Below are positions 32,778 through 41,368 of a DNA stretch of 64,000 bases, piece after piece; the stretch's first letter is position 1, and each line of letters begins with the position of its first letter. The notes beneath the pieces were generated by a model. The model did not search any database. It was not told the origin of the DNA and saw only the letters and a program-made list of their open reading frames with translations. The translations under genes were made by a program, and so were the position numbers. Source of the stretch: DATLMR01 sp035634255 (GTDB lineage Bacteria; Acidobacteriota; Blastocatellia; UBA7656); assembly GCA_035634255.1 (NCBI GenBank), contig DASQDI010000010.1, positions 1 through 64,000 on the forward strand, read 5' to 3'.

Positions 32778-33380
32778 TCATCGGTCTCCTCGTCTGCTCT
32801 CTCCCTGCACGATTCTCTGCGCCTCGTTGAGCGTGGAACTCGCTATTTGAAGGGCAAGCATAACCTTCTCTTTCGCGGCCCTGCCTTCCGCAAGGGCCTT
32901 TTCGTCTACCGGCTCTCTCCCCGCCCGCCCATTCGAGCGCGCGATACTCCGAGCACTGATATTTCGGGCATTACTCCGAGCGCCCGGCCTGTGCGTCGCG
33001 ACCGCCTTCGCCGGGTCGGCGGGGCGCGGGGCGACCGGGGCGACCGCCGTCCCCTCCGCGGGCTTCGCGCCCGCGGTTGCGCCTTCCGAAGGCGGAGCGG
33101 TCAGGGCCGTCACCGTCTGCTCGCTCGCGGCGGGGGCCGCGGGCCGGGAATATTGCCCGGCCACGAGCGCCACGAACAGGCAGGCGGCGAACCCGGCCGC
33201 GGCGAATCGGAGCCTCGGCACCTGGGCCAGTTCGAGGATCGACCGCCACAGGCTCCTCTTCGAGGCGGGCGGCGCGACTGCCTGCCGCGCCTCTATCTGC
33301 TGCATGACGCGCGAGGCGAAATCGGGCGAGGGCTCTTTGCGCCCGTAGATCAATTTAAGCTCATCATCAAGGCGGCTCAT
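32778..33380 (-). CDS. Probable membrane anti-sigma factor (ECF cassette 1)
   Basis: A 200-residue single-pass protein: a short cytoplasmic N-terminus (about residues 1-55), one transmembrane helix (about 57-76) and a low-complexity Ala/Pro/Arg-rich periplasmic part. It has no obvious HxxxCxxC zinc finger, so the sigma-binding region is divergent; the assignment rests on topology and on its 4-base overlap with the sigma gene. The C-terminal helix (VDEKALAEGRAAKEKVMLALQ) may be a coiled coil. Confidence 0.75.
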   Translation of the reverse strand: MSRLDDELKLIYGRKEPSPDFASRVMQQIEARQAVAPPASKRSLWRSILELAQVPRLRFAAAGFAACLFVALVAGQYSRPAAPAASEQTVTALTAPPSEGATAGAKPAEGTAVAPVAPRPADPAKAVATHRPGARSNARNISARSIARSNGRAGREPVDEKALAEGRAAKEKVMLALQIASSTLNEAQRIVQGESRRGDR

Positions 33381-33994
33381 ACTTGTGCTTCTCCAAGACA
33401 GCGGGTCAGCTTATCGCGAAGGATCGCGAGCGAACGCCGCAAGTGGCTCTTAACCGTGTTGACCGGCATGTCCAATACCTCGGCGATCTCCGCCGGTTCG
33501 AGGTCTTCCTGGTAGCGGAGCAAGACCACCATCCGCGCTTTCTCGGGCAGGGTGGTCACCATGCGCTCCAGAGTTTGCGAAAGCATCGGGTCGGCGGGAG
33601 GCGAGAACGAAGCGGGCTCCGGCACGTCGTCCAGGCTCACCTGGGGCCTGACCTTCTGCCTCCGCGACTGGTCGATGCATCGGTGGCTCGTGACCTTTCG
33701 CAGCCAGAACGTGAGGTGAGCGGGGGACTTGATCGAAGCCAGGTTCTGGTGAAGGTGGAAGAAGACTTCCTGGGCCAGTTCTTCCGCGACGCCCCTGTCG
33801 CGCAGGAAGTGGTAAGCCATGCTGAAGACCATCGACTGGTGCTCGCGCACTATCTCCGCGAAGGCGAGGTGGTCGCCCCCCGCAGATCGTGTTATCCACT
33901 CCTCCGCCTGCTCTATGCTCGCTTTTTCCAATCTACAAGGCCCCTTCTCACCCCACCAATCATAAGTACGCAGGGAACTCCCGCGCGAGTGCAT
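33377..33994 (-). CDS. ECF RNA polymerase sigma factor (cassette 1)
   Basis: Extracytoplasmic-function sigma factor with region 2 (about residues 40-110, AFAEIVREHQSMVFSMAYHFLRDRGVAEELAQEVFFHLH) and region 4 (about 145-195, RMVVLLRYQEDLEPAEIAEVLDMPVNTVKSHLRRS). The first in-frame ATG is at 33994, but the natural start may be the TTG at 33931, which has AAGGGG upstream and begins just before the domain. It overlaps the anti-sigma gene by 4 bases and heads a four-gene operon. Confidence 0.9.
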   Translation of the reverse strand: MHSRGSSLRTYDWWGEKGPCRLEKASIEQAEEWITRSAGGDHLAFAEIVREHQSMVFSMAYHFLRDRGVAEELAQEVFFHLHQNLASIKSPAHLTFWLRKVTSHRCIDQSRRQKVRPQVSLDDVPEPASFSPPADPMLSQTLERMVTTLPEKARMVVLLRYQEDLEPAEIAEVLDMPVNTVKSHLRRSLAILRDKLTRCLGEAQV

Positions 33995-34332
33995 TTATTT
34001 TGCGCGGCCCGGACTCCACGCGCCCGAGGCCGGCAAAACCGGTTTTTTCGAGAAATAACGGACTGAGTTCGACAGGTAGCGTCGAATGATACAGCGGGCG
34101 GGGGGCCGGGGCAACCTGTTTCATGCGGGGCCGCGTAGGCGCGGGGGAGTCGGTCGAGCAGGGGAGTAAGAGGCGCGCGGGGTGCTGCATCCAGGGAATG
34201 CCGCGGAATGAGCGACCCGGTTATCCTTTTATTGCGGCTCACCCCGCCCGCGCGCCTTCCACTCCCCTGCCCTGACCGAAGAAGGGTCTCAGCAACTTTA
34301 AAGAACGGTCCGAAGCGGTCTCGCCCCGAAGC
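33995..34332. other. 338-base intergenic region upstream of ECF cassette 1
   Basis: Nothing coding is supported. It must hold the promoter of the sigma operon on the minus strand, but I could not identify a confident ECF-type -35 (AAC) and -10 pair. Reading frames on it are short and compositionally biased. Confidence 0.35.
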
Positions 34333-34947
34333 TTAACGGCCCGAGCGAGCGCGCCTCCTCCAGCCGAGTATCCCGGCCAGAGAGACGACCGCGCCGAGGC
34401 TCGCGACCACCAGAGAGCCCCCAGGCATGTAAGAGCCCGAGGCCGCGCCCGTGCGCTCGACGGCTTGGGGGGCGGAGGATTTGAGGGCTGTCTCTATCTC
34501 CGTCGTCGTCAGCTTCCGGTGCACCACGCGCACGGCGGGCCACTTCTCTTTCTCCGAGGCGGCGGCCTTCGCGATGCCGTTCGGCCCCAACCTGACCAGA
34601 GCGCTGCTCGTCATACCCCGGTACGTGCCCGAGATCGCGAGCGCCCACGTCCCTTCCGAAGGCCACTGCCGCTTTATCGCGTAAACGCCCGTCGATGTCG
34701 GGGTGAGCTGCACAGGCTGAGACTGGCGCTTCCCGTTCACCACCCCTTCGGCGGTAGCCTCAAGGTTCGCGTCCGCCGGCACCTGACAGCCGTACGTGCG
34801 GACGACCAGCACCGCGTCTTTCAATTCGGGGTCGCCGGCGGCCGGGCTCTCGACGGCGAGTTGAAACCCTCCGGCGAACGCCAGCGGCACCGAAAGCGCC
34901 GACAGTATCACCATCCAGTAAAGATTCTTTATGGCCTTAGCAAACAT
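34333..34947 (-). CDS. Secreted protein with C-terminal membrane anchor
   Basis: A 204-residue protein with a signal peptide (core about residues 12-24, ending FAGG) and no recognised enzymatic motif; it looks like beta-rich Ig-like domain (VVRTYGCQVP, GVYAIKRQWPSEGTWALAISGTY). The C-terminus has a Gly/Ser segment, a hydrophobic helix (about 177-193) and the basic tail GWRRRARSGR, resembling CTERM-type sorting signals. AAAGGAGA precedes the ATG at 34947, so the longer reading from 34968 is not used. It sits 23 bases downstream of a haem-binding protein gene. Confidence 0.75.
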   Translation of the reverse strand: MFAKAIKNLYWMVILSALSVPLAFAGGFQLAVESPAAGDPELKDAVLVVRTYGCQVPADANLEATAEGVVNGKRQSQPVQLTPTSTGVYAIKRQWPSEGTWALAISGTYRGMTSSALVRLGPNGIAKAAASEKEKWPAVRVVHRKLTTTEIETALKSSAPQAVERTGAASGSYMPGGSLVVASLGAVVSLAGILGWRRRARSGR

Positions 34948-34970
34948 GTGAAATCTCCTTTCAACCAAAT

Positions 34971-35471
34971 TTAATTGTTAGACGGGCGGCCTTCTCTTTT
35001 TCTTCCGTTGTCGGCGAGCAGCCGCTCGCGCTCCCGAGACGCCCATTCGCAGATCGTGGCCTTGTCCTGCTCGGAGAGCCGCGCCTCGGAATGCATGAGC
35101 GTGTAGGACTCCATCGGCATCCAGCCGAGCCTGACCCATTCGCAGATGTTTTCGAGCAGCTCGACCCTTTCGGCCGGTCGGTACTCGGCCCATGTGGAAA
35201 AATTCAGGTGGCTGCGCCCGTGGTTGACGTGATCGATCACGAACCACGACACGGGGGCGACGTTGCTGTACCAGGGCCACTCGGTCCGGTTGGAGTGGCA
35301 ATCGGCGCACGCGCGCTTGAGCAGGGCCGCGACTTCGGGGTCCATTTCGGAGTGGGCTTCCAGAGCGACCGCTTCATTGACCTGAGGGTTGACCTTCGCG
35401 GGCCTCACAAGCTGGGCGAGCATGAACAGAGCCATGACCGTGAAGGCCGCCCACTTAAATATTTTGAGCAT
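34971..35471 (-). CDS. Haem-binding domain protein (c-type CxxCH)
   Basis: A 166-residue exported or membrane-anchored protein with an N-terminal hydrophobic segment (residues 7-22). The motif CADCH (Cys55, Cys58, His59) would bind haem c covalently, and the following WPWYSNVAPVSWFVIDHVNHGR region matches the haem-binding domain PF14376 family. The start at 35471 is chosen because the ORF's earlier ATG (35510) gives a poor N-terminus. It is probably co-transcribed with the secreted protein that follows. Confidence 0.82.
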   Translation of the reverse strand: MLKIFKWAAFTVMALFMLAQLVRPAKVNPQVNEAVALEAHSEMDPEVAALLKRACADCHSNRTEWPWYSNVAPVSWFVIDHVNHGRSHLNFSTWAEYRPAERVELLENICEWVRLGWMPMESYTLMHSEARLSEQDKATICEWASRERERLLADNGRKREGRPSNN

Positions 35472-35615
35472 ACTAATGCCTCGCCGGAGAGTCGGTTCAA
35501 CAGAGGGCAAAACCCGCGCGCCGCTTTCGAAATTCGAAGATCAAAAGCACAACTTAGACGCGGCGGCCCCGCGTTTTCTTCCGCCCCTCTTCTGCTTTTA
35601 GTTCGGAATCGAGAT

Positions 35616-36749
35616 TTATTTTGTGAAGGGGTAGTCGAGGTAGTCGAGCGACCATTCGTCCGCGATCTTCAGGCTCTCGGAGTATCTCTTCGCGGGGTTG
35701 AAGAATAACGCGCCGAGCGTGCCGCGCTCGAAGCCGAAATCGAGCGCGAAAGGAGAGATGCCCCGGTCCCGGCCCAGAGGGCCGCTGACGCGGTCCCCGT
35801 CGTAATAGCGCGGCACTTCTTCAATAGAAACAAGCTCGTCGCGGTAGCCGTATGAGCCGTCGAGTAATTTGCCGTCGCCGGTGAGAAGCCCGCCCCTGAG
35901 CAGGGGCCAGAGCTTCAACGTGATCGAGTCGAGCTGATAAGCGGCTTCGCCCGAAGTCGCCATCGCGGGCTCTTCGACCTGCTCTCCCGCGCGCGCGGGC
36001 CTGAACAACATCCCGCTCCCTTGCCTGAAGCGGTGCGCGCCGTCTTCCGCGACAATCACTCCGCTGTCTCCGTCCGACGCGCCATAAATGCCGTGGCCTT
36101 CCGCCTCTACGAATACCGCCGCGTGCCGCCCGTTTATCACAATAAAGTCGCCCGCGACTCGCACCGACCCATCCGTAATGCCGGAATCCGCGCGGGCGTA
36201 GACGCGGCTCTTGTAATGCGCCTGAGTCCAGAGCAGGACCGGTAGGCCGTCGCTTTTTCTGACGACCACCTGCAAGTTCTCCCCGTCGTTTTCGTGCGTG
36301 TCGTTCATCCAGACGGTGAAGGGGTTCCAGTCTCGCGGGTGAAAGAGGTGGTAAGAGATGAAGTAGTGAGTCGGGGTTTCGAGCGCCGCGTAATAGACCG
36401 TCGGCTTGAGCCGGTACGTGTCGAAGTTCTCCCAGTTATTGTTGCCTCTCAGGTCCCCGTCGAAATCTATGTTCGAGATGATGTCCTGCCGAGCGCCCCT
36501 CGGGTTGCTCGCGTGATAGATGAAGGGGGCGTACTCCGCGGCTATGGCCCGCAGTCCGTCTTCGACGGGAGGCGCGCCCCGGTTCTCAAGGTCCGGCGCG
36601 CGGGGGGACGAGAGCTTATCGAGGTTCGACAGGAGAAGCACGATTAAGATCGCGCAGGCAGGGTAGAGTAAGACAGGGATCAGTGGCCGGTGGCCGGTGG
36701 CCAGGATTCGGGTTAAGGAAGCGATCCTGTAAAGAGGGCCTCGAATCAT
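35616..36749 (-). CDS. Membrane-anchored protein of unknown function (377 residues)
   Basis: N-terminal transmembrane segment (about residues 20-42), then a large extracytoplasmic domain rich in aromatic residues and Asp/Glu. Regions such as SYHLFHPRDWNPFTVWMNDTHENDGENLQVVVRK, with His, Asp, Glu and Asn clustered, and HGIYGASDGDSGVIVA look like a metal- or substrate-binding surface, loosely reminiscent of NPP1/Vps62-type folds, but I cannot confirm this. The frame is open from 36830, but that part is repeat sequence; the ATG at 36749 is preferred. It lies 56 bases downstream of a FecR-type anti-sigma gene. Confidence 0.75.
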   Translation of the reverse strand: MIRGPLYRIASLTRILATGHRPLIPVLLYPACAILIVLLLSNLDKLSSPRAPDLENRGAPPVEDGLRAIAAEYAPFIYHASNPRGARQDIISNIDFDGDLRGNNNWENFDTYRLKPTVYYAALETPTHYFISYHLFHPRDWNPFTVWMNDTHENDGENLQVVVRKSDGLPVLLWTQAHYKSRVYARADSGITDGSVRVAGDFIVINGRHAAVFVEAEGHGIYGASDGDSGVIVAEDGAHRFRQGSGMLFRPARAGEQVEEPAMATSGEAAYQLDSITLKLWPLLRGGLLTGDGKLLDGSYGYRDELVSIEEVPRYYDGDRVSGPLGRDRGISPFALDFGFERGTLGALFFNPAKRYSESLKIADEWSLDYLDYPFTK

Positions 36750-36803
36750 GAAAGAACCTGTTTCATCCCTGATTCCTGACCCCTGACTCCCGGCCCCTGC
36801 CCC
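36676..36803. repeat. GGTCAG-type intergenic inverted repeat, copy 3
   Basis: The left side has GGATCAGTGGCCGGTGGCC and the right side CCTGATTCCTGACCCC followed by CTGACTCCCGGCCCC, again on the GGTCAG/GGCCGGGG theme in opposite orientation. Part of it overlaps the N-terminal region of the minus-strand 377-residue gene. Confidence 0.55.
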
Positions 36804-36805
36804 AT

Positions 36806-37972
36806 TCACTTCTCCCACACGCCGCGCCACGCTTTCTTCCAGACCGGCACGTCTTCGCGGAACCAGTAGAGCTCCATATCATCCCTCCACTGATCGAGCA
36901 TATTTTTATCGAGGCGGATTATGCCTTCACGCGTCACGGTGTCGGGCGCGGGCGAGAGCGCGATCATCCGGTCGTAGACCTCTCCCCTCTCCTGCTCGCC
37001 CACCCGCGCGAGCAGGTGCCAGAGCGTGAGGGTGTCGAACCGGCGGGATTCCGAGAGGACGACCCTGAGCGCTTCGGCCCCCCCGCCCTCGAAGTCGAGC
37101 CGGGAGAGGGCCGCCTTCAAGGCGTCCGACGCATCCTCGAAGTAGGGCGTGCCCGGCTCGACGCCGGGCCGAGTCTCGCAGGCCGCGCCCGCCGGGACCA
37201 TCGACTCGCGCCCCTTCGACTCCATCGCCACGAGGCCCATGGTCACGTGCAGGAAGCTCGCGCCCGTGTCATCGACCGCGAGCGTGTAGGCGCAGCCGTA
37301 ATCGATGGCGGTCGCCGACGGAGTGTCGACGAAGAAGAGGCGCGGCGGGGCGTAGATCATAGCGTGCATGGTCCCGCGCTCAAGCTCAAGGCGGTGCTCG
37401 GTCAACCGGGTCTCGACGAGCCGTATGCGTGTGTTCGGCTCGACTTCGACCTGCCCGATGTTGGAGACGCTGATCTGCGCGCGCGACGAGCCGTCCGTTT
37501 CGAGCCAGTCGCCGACCCCAAGGCTCCCCGTCTCGCGTATCGGGTTCGACTCGATGACGGGCTGGCCCGCGAGGCTGACCACTTCCCACGAGGACGCGGT
37601 CGCGCGAAAGTAATACCACGCGGCGGCGCTCGCGAGCCCGACGATCAGGATTGTGGTCGCGAGCGCCGCGCGGCTGCGGGCGAATGCCGATAGGTAGCCC
37701 GAGAGCGGGCCGGCGAATGACGGCCTGTCGGGCCGCGCGCCCTCCGCCTGCCGGTCGAGCAGGGCCTCTATCTCGCCCCACATCCCTTCGGGGGCGGCGG
37801 CGGGGGGGAGTTGCCGGGCGAACTGAATGCCGAGCTTTATATCGTCGCACTCGGCCCGGCACCGCTCGCAGTTCATCAAGTGCTCCGAGACGCGGCGCGA
37901 CTCTTCCGGCGGCAGCTCCCGGTGACAGTAGGCGGAAAGCCTGTTTGATACGTGCCTGTTGAACATCTTCAA
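36806..37972 (-). CDS. FecR-domain anti-sigma factor (ECF cassette 2)
   Basis: A 388-residue inner-membrane regulator. The N-terminus has a zinc-finger anti-sigma motif (His31, Cys35, Cys38 in HLMNCERC), then one transmembrane helix (about 102-122), then a FecR-like periplasmic domain (about 130-270, including LEVEPNTRIRLVETR and RLELERGTMHAMIYAPPRLFFVDTPSATAIDYG). The C-terminal third is of unknown type. It overlaps its sigma factor by 4 bases. It should hold the sigma factor inactive until an envelope signal arrives. Confidence 0.88.
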   Translation of the reverse strand: MKMFNRHVSNRLSAYCHRELPPEESRRVSEHLMNCERCRAECDDIKLGIQFARQLPPAAAPEGMWGEIEALLDRQAEGARPDRPSFAGPLSGYLSAFARSRAALATTILIVGLASAAAWYYFRATASSWEVVSLAGQPVIESNPIRETGSLGVGDWLETDGSSRAQISVSNIGQVEVEPNTRIRLVETRLTEHRLELERGTMHAMIYAPPRLFFVDTPSATAIDYGCAYTLAVDDTGASFLHVTMGLVAMESKGRESMVPAGAACETRPGVEPGTPYFEDASDALKAALSRLDFEGGGAEALRVVLSESRRFDTLTLWHLLARVGEQERGEVYDRMIALSPAPDTVTREGIIRLDKNMLDQWRDDMELYWFREDVPVWKKAWRGVWEK

Positions 37973-38538
37973 TCCTCTGCAACGAGCGCGCGGCGCAGGT
38001 GGCCCAGCTTGCGCGCGAGGGCCTTATGGCCGCGGTTGAGCCTCGACGCCACGGTGCCTTTCGAGCACCCAAGCACGCTCGCGATCTCGTCGTACGAGAG
38101 GTCTTCGACGTACTTGAGCAGTATGGGCAGGCGCAGCTTCGGGCTCAGGTCGGAGATGGCGGCCCTGACCGAGTCCTGCATCTCCCGCCTGATGTAAGTA
38201 TCCTCCTGAGACCCTTTCGTCACCATGTTGTTGACCTCGACGGTGTGGCCGATGGGGACGAACCGCTTGTGCTTTCTCTGCTCGTCGAGGCAGACGTTGG
38301 CCACGACCCTGTATAGCCAGGTCGTGAACTGCGATTCGTTCCGGTACTGGTTGATGGCGGTGAACAGCTTCAGAAACACCTGCTGCGACACGTCCCTCGC
38401 GGACGCCTCCTCGCCGGTGAAGTGCAGCGCGATTGAGTAGACCCTGTCTTTGTGCAGCTCGAAGAGCATATGGAACGCCGCCCGGTCGCCGCGGCGGCAC
38501 CCTTCGATTATGCGACCTTCGTCCTCGCACTCCTTCAT
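37969..38538 (-). CDS. ECF RNA polymerase sigma factor (cassette 2)
   Basis: A 189-residue sigma-70-family factor with region 2 (about residues 15-85, HMLFELHKDRVYSIALHFTGEEASARDVSQQVFLKLF) and region 4 (about 135-180, LSYDEIASVLGCSKGTVASRLNRGHKAL). The ATG at 38538 with GGAG about 11 bases upstream is preferred over the frame opening at 38670, which would add a non-conserved leader. It precedes and overlaps the FecR-type anti-sigma. It is divergent from the FG-GAP gene. Confidence 0.9.
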   Translation of the reverse strand: MKECEDEGRIIEGCRRGDRAAFHMLFELHKDRVYSIALHFTGEEASARDVSQQVFLKLFTAINQYRNESQFTTWLYRVVANVCLDEQRKHKRFVPIGHTVEVNNMVTKGSQEDTYIRREMQDSVRAAISDLSPKLRLPILLKYVEDLSYDEIASVLGCSKGTVASRLNRGHKALARKLGHLRRALVAED

Positions 38539-38762
38539 CACCGCAGGTGCTCCATTATTATAGCCCTCACACTTTCGAAGGTTAGACGCGCCGGGCCGCG
38601 GATTTCTTCCGTCCTCTGTCTCTTTGGGCAAGAAGCTACCACACAAGAGGCGCCGGATTACAGGTCGCAATGTTCGGGACCGGCATTGTATAATTCACGA
38701 CTCCATTTTGATCTCGGATCAATATGAGGCATTCTTAACAAACGAACAGGAGCAGCTCGGTT

Positions 38763-41087
38763 ATGTCGTCGCGGTTTTACTCGGTCGTAGCAATCATATC
38801 TCTGATCTTATCGCCGGCGGTCTTCGGCCCGCACGCGGCCCAGAACAATCCAAGAATAGAGCTCGCGGTGGACACGCTCGTGCCTTACCAGGACGGCCTG
38901 CTCGTGCTTTACGGGGGGCTGAGGCTCGGGGGCGAGAAGGGCCTGCCGGTCGGCGCGGGCGACATAAACGGCGACGGCCGCGCGGACGTTATGTTCTGCG
39001 CGCTCTACGGGAGCACCGGCGACCGAAGGAACAACGGGCGCGTCAACATCTACCTGAGCGACGGCAAAGACACGGGCGTCGTGGAGGCGGGCCAGCAGCC
39101 CCCCTCGATCTCCTGGATCGACGGCGCGAACTCGGGCGACCTGCTCGGCACTTCGGTCGCGACTGGGGATGTCAACGGCGACGGATTCAAAGACATGGCG
39201 CTCGGCGCGTTCGGGGACGACGGGCCGGGCAACACTCGCGAGCAGTCGGGCGCGATCTACGTCGTGCTCGGCGCTCAGGACTTCAACATGAGGGGCGACC
39301 TCGGGAGCCCGACGCCCCCGCCCGGAGTCATCACGATCTACGGCGCGCAGCAGAGAGCGCGGGCCGGGATATGGGTCGACCTCGGAGACATCGACGACGA
39401 CGGCTTCGCCGACATCGCGGTGGGGGCCGACCAGATCAGCACACCAGGGGAAGAGCACCGCGGGGGCGCGTGGGTGATCTTCGGCCAGCCCAACCTCCCT
39501 CCGGTCATCGACCTCGCCTCGCCCCCGCCGGGGGTGCGGATGACCACTATTTTGGGCACGGACCGCGAAGACCACTGGGGCTCGATGCTGCACATCGGGG
39601 ACATAAACACGGACGGCATCGACGACCTCGCCATAGCGGGCGCGGTCTTCCGCGACTCCGCCGGGTACGTCTCGCCCGGCGACGAGGACAGCGGCCACAA
39701 CGCGCAGGCGGCGGACTTCTTCGGCACGCGCAGGGGGTGCGGGGAGGTAATCGTGCTCTACGGGTCGAGCAACTGGCCGCAGAGCATCGACCTGAGCAAC
39801 CCGCCCGCGAACTCGACGCACGTCATCGGCGAGAACATGGACGACATGCTCGGTTCGCAGATGCACAGCGCGGACCTCAACGGGGACGGCAGGCGCGACT
39901 TCATCGTCGGCGCACTCCAGGGCCTCGCGCCGAATTCGGCGCGCACGGGCTCGGTCTTCATTATCTATGGCGCGCCCGGACTCGAAGGGGCGACCGTCGA
40001 CCTGGCGCAGCCCGCGCCGGCGGGCCTCAACATCGTGAGGATCTATGGCGAAGCACACCTCGACTGCGCGGGCGATTCGGTGCGCTCGTTCGACATCAAC
40101 CGCGACGGGCTCTCGGACCTCTTCATCGGCAGCCCCGAGCACACCTTTGATGTGAATGGCCAAACTCGCACGGACGCGGGCGACACGAAGTTTATCTTCG
40201 GCCAGAGGGAGCCATTGCCTCCCGTCATCAAGCTCTACGATCAAGTCTTCCCGGCAGGCATTCGCGTATTCCGCCTCGCCGGGGGGCGCGGCGACGAGCA
40301 GGGCGCTGACGGCGACGGCGACGAGATGTCTTACAGGCTCACGGGCGGGGACGTGGACGGGGACGGCTTCGTGGACTACATCGCGAATGCGATGCACGGG
40401 AACGGCTTCGACCAGAGCGTGCCGAACGGGGGCAACGTCTACATCTTCAGCGGCAGGAAGCTCTCCGCCAGCCTCGGCATGCTTCCGGTCAATCCCGACC
40501 CCGCGCCGGCGCTCACGTCGGCGAGCCTGTCGAGGGGCGGCCAGCCGGTGCAGGAGGCCGGGGCGGGCGAGGCCAACCTGCGGGTGGTCGTCACCGGAAC
40601 GGGGTTCAGGCCCGACACCGAAATCCTCATCAACAACGTGCCCGTGGTGTCGCGCATCCCTAACGACCCGCAGCTTGCGGCGACTCAGAGGATAGTGGAG
40701 CTTGACGAGAACCCGGCAATCAGGAACAGCGTCGGCCAGCTCATGGTGCGGGCGCGCCACACTAGCCCCGCGTCCGACCCGTCGAACGAAGTGACCGGGG
40801 GCCGGCTCGTGGGGCCGCAGATCGAGCGGGTCAAAGTCAAGCGCAAGGCTTCCGGGCTCAGGGTGGTCGTCATCATAGGCGTGAACTTTCAGGCGGGCTC
40901 GGCGGTGAGCGTAACGACCGGCGGCGGGCAGGCGGTTACGCTTCAATCGACGGCGGTCGAATCGAGCACGACGGTCAGGGTGAGGATCGGCGCGGGCTCC
41001 GCGCCCGCTCCGGGCACGCTCCTGCGCGTGCGCGTGATCGGGCCGGGCGGCATTCAATCGAACGAGGTGGTCGCGACCGCTCGCTGA
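38763..41087 (+). CDS. FG-GAP repeat extracellular protein
   Basis: A 774-residue exported protein with a signal peptide (core about residues 8-20). At least seven integrin-alpha-like FG-GAP repeats are visible, each with a Ca-binding loop, e.g. GDINGDGRADVM, GDVNGDGFKDMALG, GDIDDDGFADIAVG, GDINTDGIDDLAIAG, DLNGDGRRDFIVG, DINRDGLSDLFIG, GDVDGDGFVDYIAN. The last about 190 residues form Ig-like (IPT/TIG-type) domains. A beta-propeller surface protein of adhesion or ligand-binding type is likely. A GGAG is upstream. It is divergent from ECF cassette 2. Confidence 0.88.
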   Translation: MSSRFYSVVAIISLILSPAVFGPHAAQNNPRIELAVDTLVPYQDGLLVLYGGLRLGGEKGLPVGAGDINGDGRADVMFCALYGSTGDRRNNGRVNIYLSDGKDTGVVEAGQQPPSISWIDGANSGDLLGTSVATGDVNGDGFKDMALGAFGDDGPGNTREQSGAIYVVLGAQDFNMRGDLGSPTPPPGVITIYGAQQRARAGIWVDLGDIDDDGFADIAVGADQISTPGEEHRGGAWVIFGQPNLPPVIDLASPPPGVRMTTILGTDREDHWGSMLHIGDINTDGIDDLAIAGAVFRDSAGYVSPGDEDSGHNAQAADFFGTRRGCGEVIVLYGSSNWPQSIDLSNPPANSTHVIGENMDDMLGSQMHSADLNGDGRRDFIVGALQGLAPNSARTGSVFIIYGAPGLEGATVDLAQPAPAGLNIVRIYGEAHLDCAGDSVRSFDINRDGLSDLFIGSPEHTFDVNGQTRTDAGDTKFIFGQREPLPPVIKLYDQVFPAGIRVFRLAGGRGDEQGADGDGDEMSYRLTGGDVDGDGFVDYIANAMHGNGFDQSVPNGGNVYIFSGRKLSASLGMLPVNPDPAPALTSASLSRGGQPVQEAGAGEANLRVVVTGTGFRPDTEILINNVPVVSRIPNDPQLAATQRIVELDENPAIRNSVGQLMVRARHTSPASDPSNEVTGGRLVGPQIERVKVKRKASGLRVVVIIGVNFQAGSAVSVTTGGGQAVTLQSTAVESSTTVRVRIGAGSAPAPGTLLRVRVIGPGGIQSNEVVATAR

Positions 41088-41192
41088 TTGCGCGGAGGGC
41101 GGCCGAAAAGGGCCGGGACGCGGCTATGGGGCAAGCGATAAAGCTCAAAAAATTCTCCTCGCGGAATCGGCAGCGCATGCCGCACGTAGTAG

Positions 41193-41221
41193 TTGACAGC
41201 TTGCTGGTCGGCGTGTAGGAT
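41193..41221 (+). promoter_or_regulatory. Sigma-70-like promoter of the cold-shock gene
   Basis: A perfect TTGACA (41193-41198), exact 17-base spacer and TAGGAT (41216-41221). It gives a leader of roughly 140 bases before the TTG start, as is usual for cold-shock mRNAs whose 5' leaders respond to temperature. Confidence 0.75.
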
Positions 41222-41368
41222 GTGCGAGTTTTGATTTACCAGTAGTGTGAGGAGGACTGAAGTTGAAGTTAAGGTTTTGCGCGTTTGAAAGTTGGACCGC
41301 GAACGCTCTTTGCTTTAGCTCCGATCATCACTACGCAACAAACAATAGATGAAAAGGAGAAGAAAGCT

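Noticed and set aside
38624..40150. 508-residue plus-strand frame overlapping the FG-GAP gene
   Set aside because: Arg/Gly/Pro-rich composition, no motifs and out of frame with the recognised protein.
38808..41057. 749-residue open frame antisense to the FG-GAP gene
   Set aside because: The plus strand has a clear signal peptide and seven FG-GAP repeats. The antisense frame is Arg/Ala/Val-rich without motifs and arises from GC-rich codon structure.
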